Source: Fontibacter flavus (GTDB lineage Bacteria; Bacteroidota; Bacteroidia; Cytophagales; Cyclobacteriaceae). From it: a DNA stretch of 64,000 nt. Below, piece by piece: positions 37,091-45,999 of this stretch (within the stretch, counting starts at the first letter, position 1; every line of letters begins with the position of its first letter). The position numbers and the translations under genes are program-made. Where the stretch lies: positions 1 to 64,000 of the forward strand of contig NZ_JBHLWI010000030.1 of NCBI RefSeq assembly GCF_042432905.1, given 5' to 3'. Below the pieces are notes generated by a model. The model saw only the letters and a program-made list of their open reading frames with translations. It searched no databases and was not told the DNA's origin.

Positions 37091-37780
37091 CCAAGGTTTA
37101 TTTTGGTAAATCCAGACACTTTTATTTGTATCCAATAATTTGTCCCAGCCAAGGCCCAAACCAATAGTCAGATAGTTAAATGCAATGCTTACAGCAACTC
37201 CATTTGTCCAGACGACTCCGTCATACTCAAGCTGTACTTGGTCTTTTGTAAACCATGGACCTATAAGTGTTGAGCCAAAACCAGAAAACACCCCAACAGT
37301 AAGGCCATAATGATTGGAATACCTATCAAAACTTCCGAACATATTTTGATCATACCCTAAGGTATACCAGTCAGATCGGTAACCTGCGTAAATGAGAGCG
37401 TTAAGGTTGGTGTTCAATTGAGCAGGTACTCCGGCAATACTTGGCCTGAATTTAAAGGGTATAGTGATAAGGTCAAGATCAAAATTATTGGTTTTGAAAA
37501 CTTCAGGAGCAATTTTAGCTGCAGCCCTTTTTTGGGGAAAAGAAAGGTATCTCCTATTCAATGTGTCTAAATTCAAATACCCGTTTGTTTTCTTTACAGG
37601 GTATACATAAACAAATTCAGGCTCATTATCGATATAAACAGTTTCATTATTCCGTTCAAAAATATCTGAGCGGTAAATACCATCTTCCAGCTCGTAACGA
37701 ACCATCTGTCTATTCGTTTGGCAAGAGACAAGAACAATCGAATAAACCGCTGATAAAAATATAAACTTAAAAAACCTCAT
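37058..37780 (-). CDS. Hypothetical lipoprotein
   Basis: From the ATG at 37780 the protein has 240 residues with a lipoprotein signal (FIFLSAVYSIVLVSCQTN, Cys near 19). The mature part is beta-rich, with an N-terminal YELEDGIYRSDIF segment and C-terminal strands resembling outer-membrane beta-hairpins (GVFSGFGSTLIGPWF, LTIGLGLGWDKLL). I do not recognise the family. The frame extends upstream to 37828 but the signal peptide argues for 37780. The last 33 nt overlap the end of the pseudouridine synthase gene on the other strand. Confidence 0.7.
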   Translation of the reverse strand: MRFFKFIFLSAVYSIVLVSCQTNRQMVRYELEDGIYRSDIFERNNETVYIDNEPEFVYVYPVKKTNGYLNLDTLNRRYLSFPQKRAAAKIAPEVFKTNNFDLDLITIPFKFRPSIAGVPAQLNTNLNALIYAGYRSDWYTLGYDQNMFGSFDRYSNHYGLTVGVFSGFGSTLIGPWFTKDQVQLEYDGVVWTNGVAVSIAFNYLTIGLGLGWDKLLDTNKSVWIYQNKPWLGLVLGINLN

Positions 37781-37918
37781 TATTTTTATTTGCAAGTTAT
37801 AAAAATTAAATCTTTGAATTATTTTCAACGGTAGCTTATTGGCTTAATATACCTGTCAAACATATTTCTTTGCCACTACTTTGAAATATTTTTATATTGG
37901 CTCACTAACTGTTCGATT

Positions 37919-39403
37919 ATGAAAAAAACAATTTTAAGCTTATTGCTTTTGACAAGTGTGTCCTGCATACCTTCCTTTAGCCAAAAGGATAAGCATGTCA
38001 TAGAAAAGAATTTCAATGAAAAAGAGTCAATATCACATTTTAGATTCCTCGCATCTGATGAGTTAATGGGAAGGGATCCAATAAGACCGGAAATAGATGC
38101 GGCAGCGAGATATATTGCAGAACAGTTTTGGAAATACGGAGCAAAAGAGATTCCTGGAGCTAATGGATATTACCAACATATTCCTTTTAGATTGTCTTCC
38201 CCGCCGACAAAAGGTGAAATCAATTTTGGAGACAAACAATTCACACATGGTACTGATTTGCTAGTCTTAGATGGATCTTCCTTGGAAGGAACCTTTGAAA
38301 TGGTAGTCCTGGGTTACGGTTTGGCGGAGGACTATGAAGGCAAAAATGTAGAAGGAAAAATTGTGGTTACCAATGTTGGTGCTCCAGAAAGGCTAAATCC
38401 AGCTGATTTATTCGCAGTGGGCAGGGATAAAATGGCCTTGGCAAAATCCCACGGTGCTATCGCTTTGATGGAAATGTACAATGTGCCCACTGCTCCTTGG
38501 AACTTTGCAGTGAACTTCCTTAATAGAAGACAATTGACCATTGACAATACCCAAGGCGTAAACAGCCTTCCTTACATTTGGATTAATGATCTGAAAAATG
38601 AGCATATCAATGCCATTGGACAGGGAAAATCGAATACGGCAACTGTTCAAATTCAAGGAAAAGTCAATAAAAACATAGTAGGTAAAAATGTGGTCGCTAT
38701 CATTGAAGGAACTGACCCTAAACTAAAACATGAGTATGTCATGCTTTCAGCCCACTATGACCACGTAGGTGTTGGCAGACCTAATGCAGAAGGTGATTCT
38801 ATTTATAATGGCGCAAGGGATAATGCTGTAGGAACTGTAGCTATAATCAATGCGGCCAAATATTTTGCTGAAAATCCACCTAAACGCTCAATACTTCTTT
38901 GCGCTTGGACTGCAGAAGAAAAAGGCTTGTTGGGTAGTGGCTATTTCGCTGAGAATCCATTGGTTCCTTTGAACCAAATTATCTATAACCTGAATATTGA
39001 CAATGCGGGCTATAATGATACTTCCATCGTGACGGTAGTGGGATTAGGTAGGACCAGTGCTGATCCTTTGATAGAAAAAGCAACGGCAATATTTGGATTG
39101 AAGTCGATTTCAGACCCTTCACCTGAACAAGGTTTATATGACAGATCAGATAATGTAAACTTTGCAAGGAAAGGCATCCCTTCCCCTACTTTCAGTTTAG
39201 GGTTTACAGCTTTTGATGAGGAAATCAGTAAACATTACCACCAAGCCTCAGATCATGTAGATAATTTTAATTTGGATTATGCTGTTAAATACTGGAAATC
39301 TTATATCCTTGCCGCCCAAAATATTGCCAATTGGAACAACAGGCCTAAATGGGTTTCAGGTGACAAGTATGAAGCAGTAAGCAAACAATTATACGGAAAT
39401 TAA
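37919..39403 (+). CDS. M28-family peptidase paralogue with altered zinc ligand
   Basis: Exported M28 metallopeptidase of 494 residues with a signal peptide (LLLLTSVSCIPSFSQ; the Cys may make it a lipoprotein). A PA-type insert (about 90-240) precedes the catalytic core. Ligands His279 (SAHYDHVG), Asp301 (ARDNAVG), the Glu pair in TAEEKGLLGS and Asp in NIDNAGY are present, but the last ligand, His in the 19.4-kb paralogue (RSDHFNF), is Asn412 here (RSDNVNF). Activity may persist with Asn or water as ligand, or be reduced. It is monocistronic with a shared terminator downstream. Confidence 0.87.
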   Translation: MKKTILSLLLLTSVSCIPSFSQKDKHVIEKNFNEKESISHFRFLASDELMGRDPIRPEIDAAARYIAEQFWKYGAKEIPGANGYYQHIPFRLSSPPTKGEINFGDKQFTHGTDLLVLDGSSLEGTFEMVVLGYGLAEDYEGKNVEGKIVVTNVGAPERLNPADLFAVGRDKMALAKSHGAIALMEMYNVPTAPWNFAVNFLNRRQLTIDNTQGVNSLPYIWINDLKNEHINAIGQGKSNTATVQIQGKVNKNIVGKNVVAIIEGTDPKLKHEYVMLSAHYDHVGVGRPNAEGDSIYNGARDNAVGTVAIINAAKYFAENPPKRSILLCAWTAEEKGLLGSGYFAENPLVPLNQIIYNLNIDNAGYNDTSIVTVVGLGRTSADPLIEKATAIFGLKSISDPSPEQGLYDRSDNVNFARKGIPSPTFSLGFTAFDEEISKHYHQASDHVDNFNLDYAVKYWKSYILAAQNIANWNNRPKWVSGDKYEAVSKQLYGN

Positions 39404-39419
39404 TAAAATGAAAAACCAA

Positions 39420-39449
39420 GAGGCTGTCTGAAATCAGGCAGCCTCTTTT
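39420..39449. terminator. Terminator between the M28 and MG2-plug genes
   Basis: GAGGCTGTCTGA (39420-39431) pairs with TCAGGCAGCCTC (39434-39445) with one mismatch, then TTTT. An A-rich stretch on the other side may let it serve the convergent gene ending at 39448, although it overlaps that gene's stop region. Confidence 0.75.
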
Positions 39450-41868
39450 ATTTGTTAATCGTATATTCAAATTTCGAATAGGCCGGATTGCCTGAAATAC
39501 TTATCCCTTCAATTTCCATTTGCACAACGGTTTCGACATCATGATTATAAAACATGACTGAAGCATTGCCCAAAGAATCTGTTTGAATATAGGGCTCCCA
39601 AAATAGGGTAATACGTCTATCAGGTTTAGGGTCATTTAGATCCTTGAAATGATATTTTGGGGAATAAAACTCCCTCTCAATATGGTAACCCTTGGGTGCT
39701 AAAATTTCTTTTTTTACAGGATCAATAGGTCTTTCCGGAATACCTTTTTTGGTATAAAACCCAATTACCCCATTTGATCCTCTTGCTCCAAATATTGCGG
39801 TATCAGGCCCTTTCCAAACTGTATAGCTTTCAATTTCCATCACTGGAATTGTATAGAGATTTTCAATAGCAATCGGAATATCATCCAACATGATCAAAGG
39901 ATCTGTTCCACTGTTAATCGAACCAATCCCACGGATCAAGACTTTCCAAACCTGACCATTTCCCCAAACCATGACTCCTGCGACCCTTCCCTTTACAAGG
40001 TCTAGTGGATGCTCTAAATTTTCAAGCGCTGGATTACCAGCCACCTTCATTTTAACTGATCCTTCTCCATAAATTCTGGGACCTGAATAACGTTCAATAA
40101 TCTTTTTGCCTTGTACTTCAACACCTTCCAAAGCAATATCCGAATCATCAAAATTATACGCCTTTTCTATATTTTGCCTTTCAATGCTTTTTGAAACAAA
40201 TGAATTTTTTTTATCTACTGATGGATGATAAGAAGATGTCCAAAGGTATTTAATGACCGGTGATTGATAGAACTGTTCTACATGAAGGGAAACAGGGATT
40301 CTCCCATTCTTTGACTTCCCTTCGAGTATTACTTTTGTGGAATCAAAATAAACAAGATCATTGATTTCAAATTCACCATTTGAAGATGCCTTTACTGTTT
40401 TTGAATCTGTGAATGGAAATAGAGACAGATACGAAACTAAACCTGCATCAGCGGGTTTTTCATTTCTATTATCTGTCAGTTTACCCTTAATGGTCAAACC
40501 CTTTTCAGCTCTGTATACTGTTTCTTTTGATTCGGCTTTTAAAAGAACTTTTATTTGAAATCTTCTCCATCCTTGGGTCATCATCAAAAAATCAAGAGCT
40601 TCTTCACGGTCGGGATTATTGGGATTAAAATAGTAACCTGGAGACTCTATATGTCCCTTTAATTCTGAAGAAATCAACAGGTTTGACTTGATATTTTCTT
40701 TATTCTCATTCTCAATGACCTGATCACTGTCAAAAACACTAAGAGAAAGATTAGCCAAAACAGGTAAGCCCTCTTTATTTTTAGCCTGTATATTGACCCT
40801 GACAGAGTCTCGTGGAGCATAAATGTACTTCTCAGTAGAAATAGTAAGGTTGATATGATCCTGATGGTCGATAAAGACAAGACGCTCGGCTAAAGGATTA
40901 CCTTCTTTATCCAAGGCAGTAATTTGGGCAATTCCAGAGGGGAACTCTTTCTTTGGGATTTTGGCATACATGATTTTTTCGGACAGGTCTACACTGCTGG
41001 AAGCGCAGATTAATCCTCTGGTTTGTGCCAAAAGAAAAATTGTACCTTTCTCTAAATTATCAGAGGTCTGAATTTTTATGATGACATCTTCTGATCTTGG
41101 AGAATTGGTAACTGTCATGACAATCCCAGTATCTTTTGACTTTGGCAAAGGGATATCTTGGTTTAGACCTTCAATTTTGGCTTTGTACTGCTTCCCATTT
41201 TGAGGGATTATTGCAAAAGCACCCATACCCAACCTATTGCTTTCAAATTCAGCAATTACATTTTCACCATCCAAAATTTTACCTTTAACTACTTTTCCCA
41301 AACCATCAGGACCGGTTGCCTTAAATGCCACTTTACTCAAAACTCCATTTACCAGATCTCCTCCTTCAGGAAAAAACTGAACATCAATATCTCCCTGATG
41401 AACGGCTACATCTTCAGAAGATTCATTGTTCCAAATATTAATCTGACGATGAAAAAAATAAGACTCATCAAAATTTCTCATCCAATTTGTATAAGCCCTT
41501 ATTAAGTAACTGCCAGAAGATAAGGAATCAGGCAAATCAAACTGGCCGGATGCAAAACCATCAGGTGAATACAGTTTTAAGTTTTGGATAATCTCTCCAT
41601 CGCTGTTTACCAGTTCAACATAGACAGTTTGGCTGAGCAAAGAAGGTTCATGAAATGGGCCTATTGTTAGATATGATTTAAACCAAATGGTTTCACCTGA
41701 TGCATAATAAGATCTGTCTACATGTAGGTAAACCTTTTCTTGTGGCATTTCTTCTAAATTCTTTTGGAGTGAAGAAATGATTCTATTTAAGATAACATCC
41801 GATGGAAAAAAAGAAGTCAAAAATACCAAAAGAAAACCAGTCAGAAATAAAAACCTACACTTATTCAT
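39448..41868 (-). CDS. Exported MG2-like protein with a TonB-receptor plug domain but no barrel
   Basis: From the ATG at 41868 there are 806 residues with a signal peptide (FLFLTGFLLVFLTSFFPS). The N-terminal half is macroglobulin-like: QEKVYLHVDRSYYASGETIW, DLPDSLSSGSYLIRAYTNWM, then more beta-sandwich repeats and a carboxypeptidase-regulatory-like segment near 440-520. A Plug domain follows (VKGRVAGVMVWG, VLIRGIGSINSGTDPLIMLD, GPDTAIFGARGSNGVIGFYT, about 625-720). There is no 22-strand beta-barrel after it, so it is not a TonB-dependent transporter. This architecture is widespread in Bacteroidota, with unknown function. Confidence 0.85.
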   Translation of the reverse strand: MNKCRFLFLTGFLLVFLTSFFPSDVILNRIISSLQKNLEEMPQEKVYLHVDRSYYASGETIWFKSYLTIGPFHEPSLLSQTVYVELVNSDGEIIQNLKLYSPDGFASGQFDLPDSLSSGSYLIRAYTNWMRNFDESYFFHRQINIWNNESSEDVAVHQGDIDVQFFPEGGDLVNGVLSKVAFKATGPDGLGKVVKGKILDGENVIAEFESNRLGMGAFAIIPQNGKQYKAKIEGLNQDIPLPKSKDTGIVMTVTNSPRSEDVIIKIQTSDNLEKGTIFLLAQTRGLICASSSVDLSEKIMYAKIPKKEFPSGIAQITALDKEGNPLAERLVFIDHQDHINLTISTEKYIYAPRDSVRVNIQAKNKEGLPVLANLSLSVFDSDQVIENENKENIKSNLLISSELKGHIESPGYYFNPNNPDREEALDFLMMTQGWRRFQIKVLLKAESKETVYRAEKGLTIKGKLTDNRNEKPADAGLVSYLSLFPFTDSKTVKASSNGEFEINDLVYFDSTKVILEGKSKNGRIPVSLHVEQFYQSPVIKYLWTSSYHPSVDKKNSFVSKSIERQNIEKAYNFDDSDIALEGVEVQGKKIIERYSGPRIYGEGSVKMKVAGNPALENLEHPLDLVKGRVAGVMVWGNGQVWKVLIRGIGSINSGTDPLIMLDDIPIAIENLYTIPVMEIESYTVWKGPDTAIFGARGSNGVIGFYTKKGIPERPIDPVKKEILAPKGYHIEREFYSPKYHFKDLNDPKPDRRITLFWEPYIQTDSLGNASVMFYNHDVETVVQMEIEGISISGNPAYSKFEYTINK

Positions 41869-42084
41869 AAAAATCAAAACTTACTTATTTATGTCATTTA
41901 ATATAAAACACTTGGGGCTACACCCTATAAAATATTGGAGTCTTACTCAATTGTTGAAGCATTCTTATACCGAAAATACGAATGTTGATTTTTATTGTTT
42001 TTAAATTCATGAATCTTCATTATTTCAAAATCCAAACTACTTATATAAACTTACAGCAATCACTTCTAAAATCTCGGCATATAA

Positions 42085-42942
42085 TTATCTCGCTTTTAAA
42101 TTTGCTAAAAAAATAATTATGGCAGAGGTCATAAACATAATTAAACTATAAATCGCAATTGGAATGGTCATTTCAGAGTTTTTCAGTAAAGTTGCAGCGA
42201 TCATAATACCCAAAGTTCCATTTTGAATCCCAGATTCAATGGAAATGGTCAACCTTTGTTTTTTAGGCAACAATAAAATTGAAGCCAAAAAAAAGCCTAC
42301 CAATAAGGTCAACAAATTAAGGCTTAGCATAATAGGGCCTGACAGTATAAAAAATTCCAATATTGAATCTTTTTCCTTTAAAATGGCAGCTAAAAGAACT
42401 GCCGCAAAAATAACTGCCGAAGCAATTCTCACTGGTTTATCAGCTGAAAGTGCCAATTTAGGAAATCTATTTTTCAGAAACATACCTATGGAAACAGGGA
42501 CCACAGTAACCCCTATAATCTGAATAATTGTCTCCAAAACAGGAAGAGTAATACTTCCCTCCTCCCCGAAATATTGAATAGCAAAATTGACTATTAAAGG
42601 GATGGTAACAATGGTGATAAAAGAGCTGATTGCTGTAAGGCTTATGGAAAGTGCAATATCTCCTCTTGAAAGATGGGTTATGAGGTTGGAAGTAGCCCCT
42701 CCAGGACAAGCTGCCAAGATCATGACACCAACTGCCAAAGCTCCAGTTAATCCAAAGATCTGCAAAAGCGCAAATCCAAAAATAGGTAATAAAATCAATT
42801 GATTCGTCAAACCTAAAGCTATCGCTTTTGGAAAGATGATGATATTTTTGAAATCTTTAATTGTCAAGGATAAACCCATCCCCAGCATGATAAATGCCAA
42901 TGCCAAGGGAAGAAAAACAGCAGTTAAGATACTATCTTGCAT
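42085..42942 (-). CDS. Bile acid:sodium symporter (BASS) family transporter
   Basis: The 285 residues contain nine or ten hydrophobic segments in the BASS/ASBT fold: LPLALAFIMLGMGLSLTIKD near the N-terminus, the crossover GVMILAACPGGATSNLITHL (about 71-90) and SGIQNGTLGIMIAATLL near the C-terminus, which hold the Na+-site residues. In bacteria these carriers move organic anions such as pantoate or 2-keto acids, not necessarily bile acids. It is transcribed alone, opposite to the next gene. Confidence 0.9.
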   Translation of the reverse strand: MQDSILTAVFLPLALAFIMLGMGLSLTIKDFKNIIIFPKAIALGLTNQLILLPIFGFALLQIFGLTGALAVGVMILAACPGGATSNLITHLSRGDIALSISLTAISSFITIVTIPLIVNFAIQYFGEEGSITLPVLETIIQIIGVTVVPVSIGMFLKNRFPKLALSADKPVRIASAVIFAAVLLAAILKEKDSILEFFILSGPIMLSLNLLTLLVGFFLASILLLPKKQRLTISIESGIQNGTLGIMIAATLLKNSEMTIPIAIYSLIMFMTSAIIIFLANLKAR

Positions 42943-43130
42943 AGTTTGAAAATAATACTACCTCAAATTTGACTTTAATATAGGATAATATCCCACAAAA
43001 ACCATTGATCAAAATAAGCTTTGGAAAAAGTAAGAATAAGATTGCATTAAAAAAATCTGAAATCAGGATATTAAAAAGACAAACAGAATATTAGAAATAA
43101 CGTTAGATACCTGTCAACTGCATGTAATTT

Positions 43131-43724
43131 ATGAGAACCTTTACTTATTTAATATTCCTCTTATCAATGCCATTTTTGGCATGTACTAGTGAAGAGGATA
43201 CTCTACCAAGAGGGACTCAATTGCTCAGAAATACGGATTTATCTTCTAACCCCAATTCAATCACTCCTTGGAACAGTATTGGCTCGCAAGGATTTAATTT
43301 AGGAGTGAGTACAGAAATTTTTAGGTCAGGGTCCCAATCAATCTTTATTGAAAACCTGGATAGCTTGAATATCAATCTAGGAACCTGGACTCAAACTTAT
43401 CGTGGAATAATTCCAAATGCAGGAAGAAGAATTTCTTTGAGGGCATATTTAAAAGGAGAAGATATTAGAACATTTGGCCCTGAAAGTAACATCTATATAT
43501 CTATGCGTATGTTTCCTGTGGAAGATGATAATGGATCTACAGGAGGCAGGTTTATCAGCAGTCAATCAAGAGTCTTGGTCAATGGAACATTCGACTGGAG
43601 GCCTTTGGAGGTTTCATTAAACAGTATCCCGCCTCAGGTTGAATTTATAGTGGTCTATTTGGTCATGGGACCCAGAACGACCGGTAAAGTGTTTTTTGAT
43701 GATATAACATTAAGGGTTGATTAA
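43131..43724 (+). CDS. Hypothetical lipoprotein with carbohydrate-binding-like fold
   Basis: The 197 residues start with a lipoprotein signal (LSMPFLACTSEED, Cys near 18), followed by a single beta-sandwich (about 40-195) that resembles galactose-binding-like or CBM4/9-type modules: RNTDLSSNPNSITPW, an aromatic strand near residue 85 and GKVFFDDITLRVD at the end. No enzyme domain is present. It converges on the acyltransferase gene with one base between stops. Function is unknown; a surface glycan-binding role is only suggested by the fold. Confidence 0.65.
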   Translation: MRTFTYLIFLLSMPFLACTSEEDTLPRGTQLLRNTDLSSNPNSITPWNSIGSQGFNLGVSTEIFRSGSQSIFIENLDSLNINLGTWTQTYRGIIPNAGRRISLRAYLKGEDIRTFGPESNIYISMRMFPVEDDNGSTGGRFISSQSRVLVNGTFDWRPLEVSLNSIPPQVEFIVVYLVMGPRTTGKVFFDDITLRVD

Positions 43725-43725
43725 T

Positions 43726-44286
43726 TTACTTTATGCCCTTTTCAGGATATTTTGCTGTCACGGTCCTACCAAAAGCCATCATTTCTTCTATTTGGTCATT
43801 CATATTTCCATTTGGGTAAATGAGAGGACCAATACCCGCTTCTTTTTTCTTATAATCCAAATATCCAATGACAACTGGAACATTGGCACCTAATGCAATA
43901 TGATAGAAACCAGTTTTCCATTTTGGCGCATGACTTCTGGTTCCTTCGGGTGTTACCATAATTACCAATTCATCTGCCTCTTTCAACATATTGGTCATGG
44001 CTTCTGTATAGGTCTGTTTTCTTCCTCCGGGGATTCTCTTTCTGTCGATGGCAATTCCTCCTAATCCTTTTATTAACCATCCCAAGGGACCCACCATCAC
44101 TTCCTTCTTGATGGTGAATTTAACAGGTATGTCCATAAGGTAAAAAGCAGCTCTTGCATAAAGCAAATCCCAATTACTGGTATGGGGAATAGCTATCAAA
44201 ACAGCTTTTTTAAGACCTTTTGGCCAACCAATGTTAAGAGACCAACCCGTGATCCAAAATACCAACCTTGACAAAAACTTCATCAT
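43726..44286 (-). CDS. Lysophospholipid acyltransferase family (PlsC-like)
   Basis: The 186 residues match the short 1-acyl-glycerol-3-phosphate acyltransferase-like group: catalytic HX4D in IPHTSNWDLL (about 33-42), GGIAIDRKR (block 2) and TPEGTRSHAPKWKTGFYHIA (block 3). One N-terminal hydrophobic segment suits membrane association. The start ATG at 44286 overlaps the TGA of the patatin gene (ATGA), so it is translationally coupled to it. With the patatin-like phospholipase upstream, it suggests a deacylation/reacylation pair. Confidence 0.88.
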   Translation of the reverse strand: MMKFLSRLVFWITGWSLNIGWPKGLKKAVLIAIPHTSNWDLLYARAAFYLMDIPVKFTIKKEVMVGPLGWLIKGLGGIAIDRKRIPGGRKQTYTEAMTNMLKEADELVIMVTPEGTRSHAPKWKTGFYHIALGANVPVVIGYLDYKKKEAGIGPLIYPNGNMNDQIEEMMAFGRTVTAKYPEKGIK

Positions 44287-45086
44287 TGCTTTTTCTTCTT
44301 TTGTTTTCTTACTGCAAGGTCCATAATCCCTTGGTTATTGTCAATAAAAGAAAGTGCAGCTTCATACCCAAAGTCAAAAATATCTTTCGCTTTCTTAATA
44401 TCAAAAACACCATAACGGGCTAGTCCTTGAGGTTCAATAAAATAGTCACATTTATCCTTCCTACTATAAACATTATAATTCATAGACATGATAACAGTCC
44501 TTTCAATCAGACTCTTAATGTTTTTGATATTATGCTCTACTGGCAAATGATTACAGTTTACTCCAATGATTACATCACAGATACCATCTAATGGTTCGAC
44601 CGGTAGATTATTTAAAACACCTCCATCTATGTAATATTGATTAGCAATTGAGATAGGATCAAACATTCCTGGTATACAAGATGAGGCCATTAAAGGTTTG
44701 ATCATTTCCCCTTCAGAAAAATATACAACTTTTGCTCTTTTAATATCAGTTGCTGCTATAGTAAGTGGTATTTGCAAGCTTTCAAAAGAGTTTTCAGGCA
44801 GATATTTTAAAAACAAGGCTTCTACAGTATCCATTTTCAGTAGCCCTGTCCAACTGATTGCCGGTCTTAAAAATTTGAAATAATTGGTTTTAATGATGAT
44901 ATCCAATATTTCATCAGGATTATGACCTCCAGCATACAAAGCACCAGCTATGGCTCCAGCACTACTGCCACTTATTCTATTAGGGAAAATACCATGCTGA
45001 TTAAGAGCCTTAAGTACACCCAAATGGGAAATACCTCTTACTCCACCACCTGATAATGCAATTCCTATTTTTCTGTCAGAGTTCAT
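44283..45086 (-). CDS. Patatin-like phospholipase
   Basis: Serine lipid acylhydrolase of 267 residues with the full patatin set: glycine-rich oxyanion loop ALSGGGVRGISHLG (about 10-23), nucleophile GSSAGAIAGAL (Ser near 42) and Asp of the dyad in DGGVLNNLP. No signal peptide, so probably a cytoplasmic or inner-face enzyme acting on membrane phospholipids. It overlaps the upstream MBL gene by 11 nt and the downstream acyltransferase by 4 nt, forming a tight three-gene operon. Confidence 0.92.
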   Translation of the reverse strand: MNSDRKIGIALSGGGVRGISHLGVLKALNQHGIFPNRISGSSAGAIAGALYAGGHNPDEILDIIIKTNYFKFLRPAISWTGLLKMDTVEALFLKYLPENSFESLQIPLTIAATDIKRAKVVYFSEGEMIKPLMASSCIPGMFDPISIANQYYIDGGVLNNLPVEPLDGICDVIIGVNCNHLPVEHNIKNIKSLIERTVIMSMNYNVYSRKDKCDYFIEPQGLARYGVFDIKKAKDIFDFGYEAALSFIDNNQGIMDLAVRKQKKKKQ

Positions 45087-45921
45087 GTAAAGAAAACTTT
45101 TGATCTAACCGAACACCTTTATCGGTCATTTTAACAGTGCAGCACTCATTTTCCGGATCATGTTCAAGAAATAGCACATATTTGTTCAATGCAGCTTCCT
45201 CTAAAAAACTCTTTTTTTCCTCCAAAGTAATTAAAGGCCTGGTGTCATATCCCATAACATAAGGCAATGGGATGTGTCCAACTGAAGGCAACAAATCTGC
45301 TGCAAAAACAATGGTATGCCCTTTATATTGGATTTTTGGTAACATCTGTTTGTCAGTATGGCCATCAACTGTAATGAAATCAAATCCTGGATATAGTGAT
45401 TTTTTTTCTAAATCCAGAAAACCCAACTGTCCACTTTCTTCCATGGGCAAGATATTTTCTTTTAAAAACGATGCCTTTTCCCTGACATTAGGATGGATAG
45501 CCCATTCCCAATGATCCTTATTGGTCCAATAGTTGGCATTTTTAAAAGTCATTTCTAACCTATGGATATCAGCATTGACATACCTTACTCCGCCACCACA
45601 GTGATCGAAGTGAAGGTGAGTCAAAAAATTGTCGGTTATATCATCGAAGTGAAAGTCTTTTTCATGTAATGATTTTTCCAAGGATGCATTACCATGCAAA
45701 TAATAATGGGAAAAAAACTTTGCATCTTGCTTATCTCCTATACCATTATCGATCAACACCAATTTATTACCATCTTCAACCAAAAGACAACGCATTGCCC
45801 AGGTACAAAGATTATTTTCATCGGCAGGATTTGTTTTAGACCACAATACTTTCGGAACAACTCCAAACATGGCTCCTCCATCCAATTTGAAAAAACCTGT
45901 ATTGATGACGTGTAAATTCAT
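45076..45921 (-). CDS. MBL-fold metallo-hydrolase
   Basis: The 281 residues have the metallo-beta-lactamase metal motif THLHFDHCGGG (about 105-115), further ligands in VDGHTDKQM and the final His in LEHDPENE, and the N-terminal MLVEDGNKL-type strand pair. It resembles quorum-quenching lactonase/MBL hydrolases in outline but the substrate cannot be read from sequence. It leads the operon with patatin and acyltransferase, so a lipid or acyl-derived substrate is a reasonable guess. A strong hairpin upstream separates it from accA. Confidence 0.88.
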   Translation of the reverse strand: MNLHVINTGFFKLDGGAMFGVVPKVLWSKTNPADENNLCTWAMRCLLVEDGNKLVLIDNGIGDKQDAKFFSHYYLHGNASLEKSLHEKDFHFDDITDNFLTHLHFDHCGGGVRYVNADIHRLEMTFKNANYWTNKDHWEWAIHPNVREKASFLKENILPMEESGQLGFLDLEKKSLYPGFDFITVDGHTDKQMLPKIQYKGHTIVFAADLLPSVGHIPLPYVMGYDTRPLITLEEKKSFLEEAALNKYVLFLEHDPENECCTVKMTDKGVRLDQKFSLHEL

Positions 45922-45940
45922 GAGCGGCTATTCAGGAAAT

Positions 45941-45988
45941 AAAAAACCATCCTTTCTTAATTCTATTAACTAAAATAAGAAAGGATGG
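45941..45988 (-). terminator. Terminator of accA
   Basis: A 13-bp perfect stem (45947-45959 with 45976-45988) with a 16-nt loop, 12 nt after the accA stop; on the minus strand it ends in a T-run (complement of 45941-45946). Confidence 0.85.
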
Positions 45989-45999
45989 ATTGACTATTA

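Noticed and set aside
39448..41868. TonB-dependent transporter
   Set aside because: The plug-like domain is present but no beta-barrel follows it.
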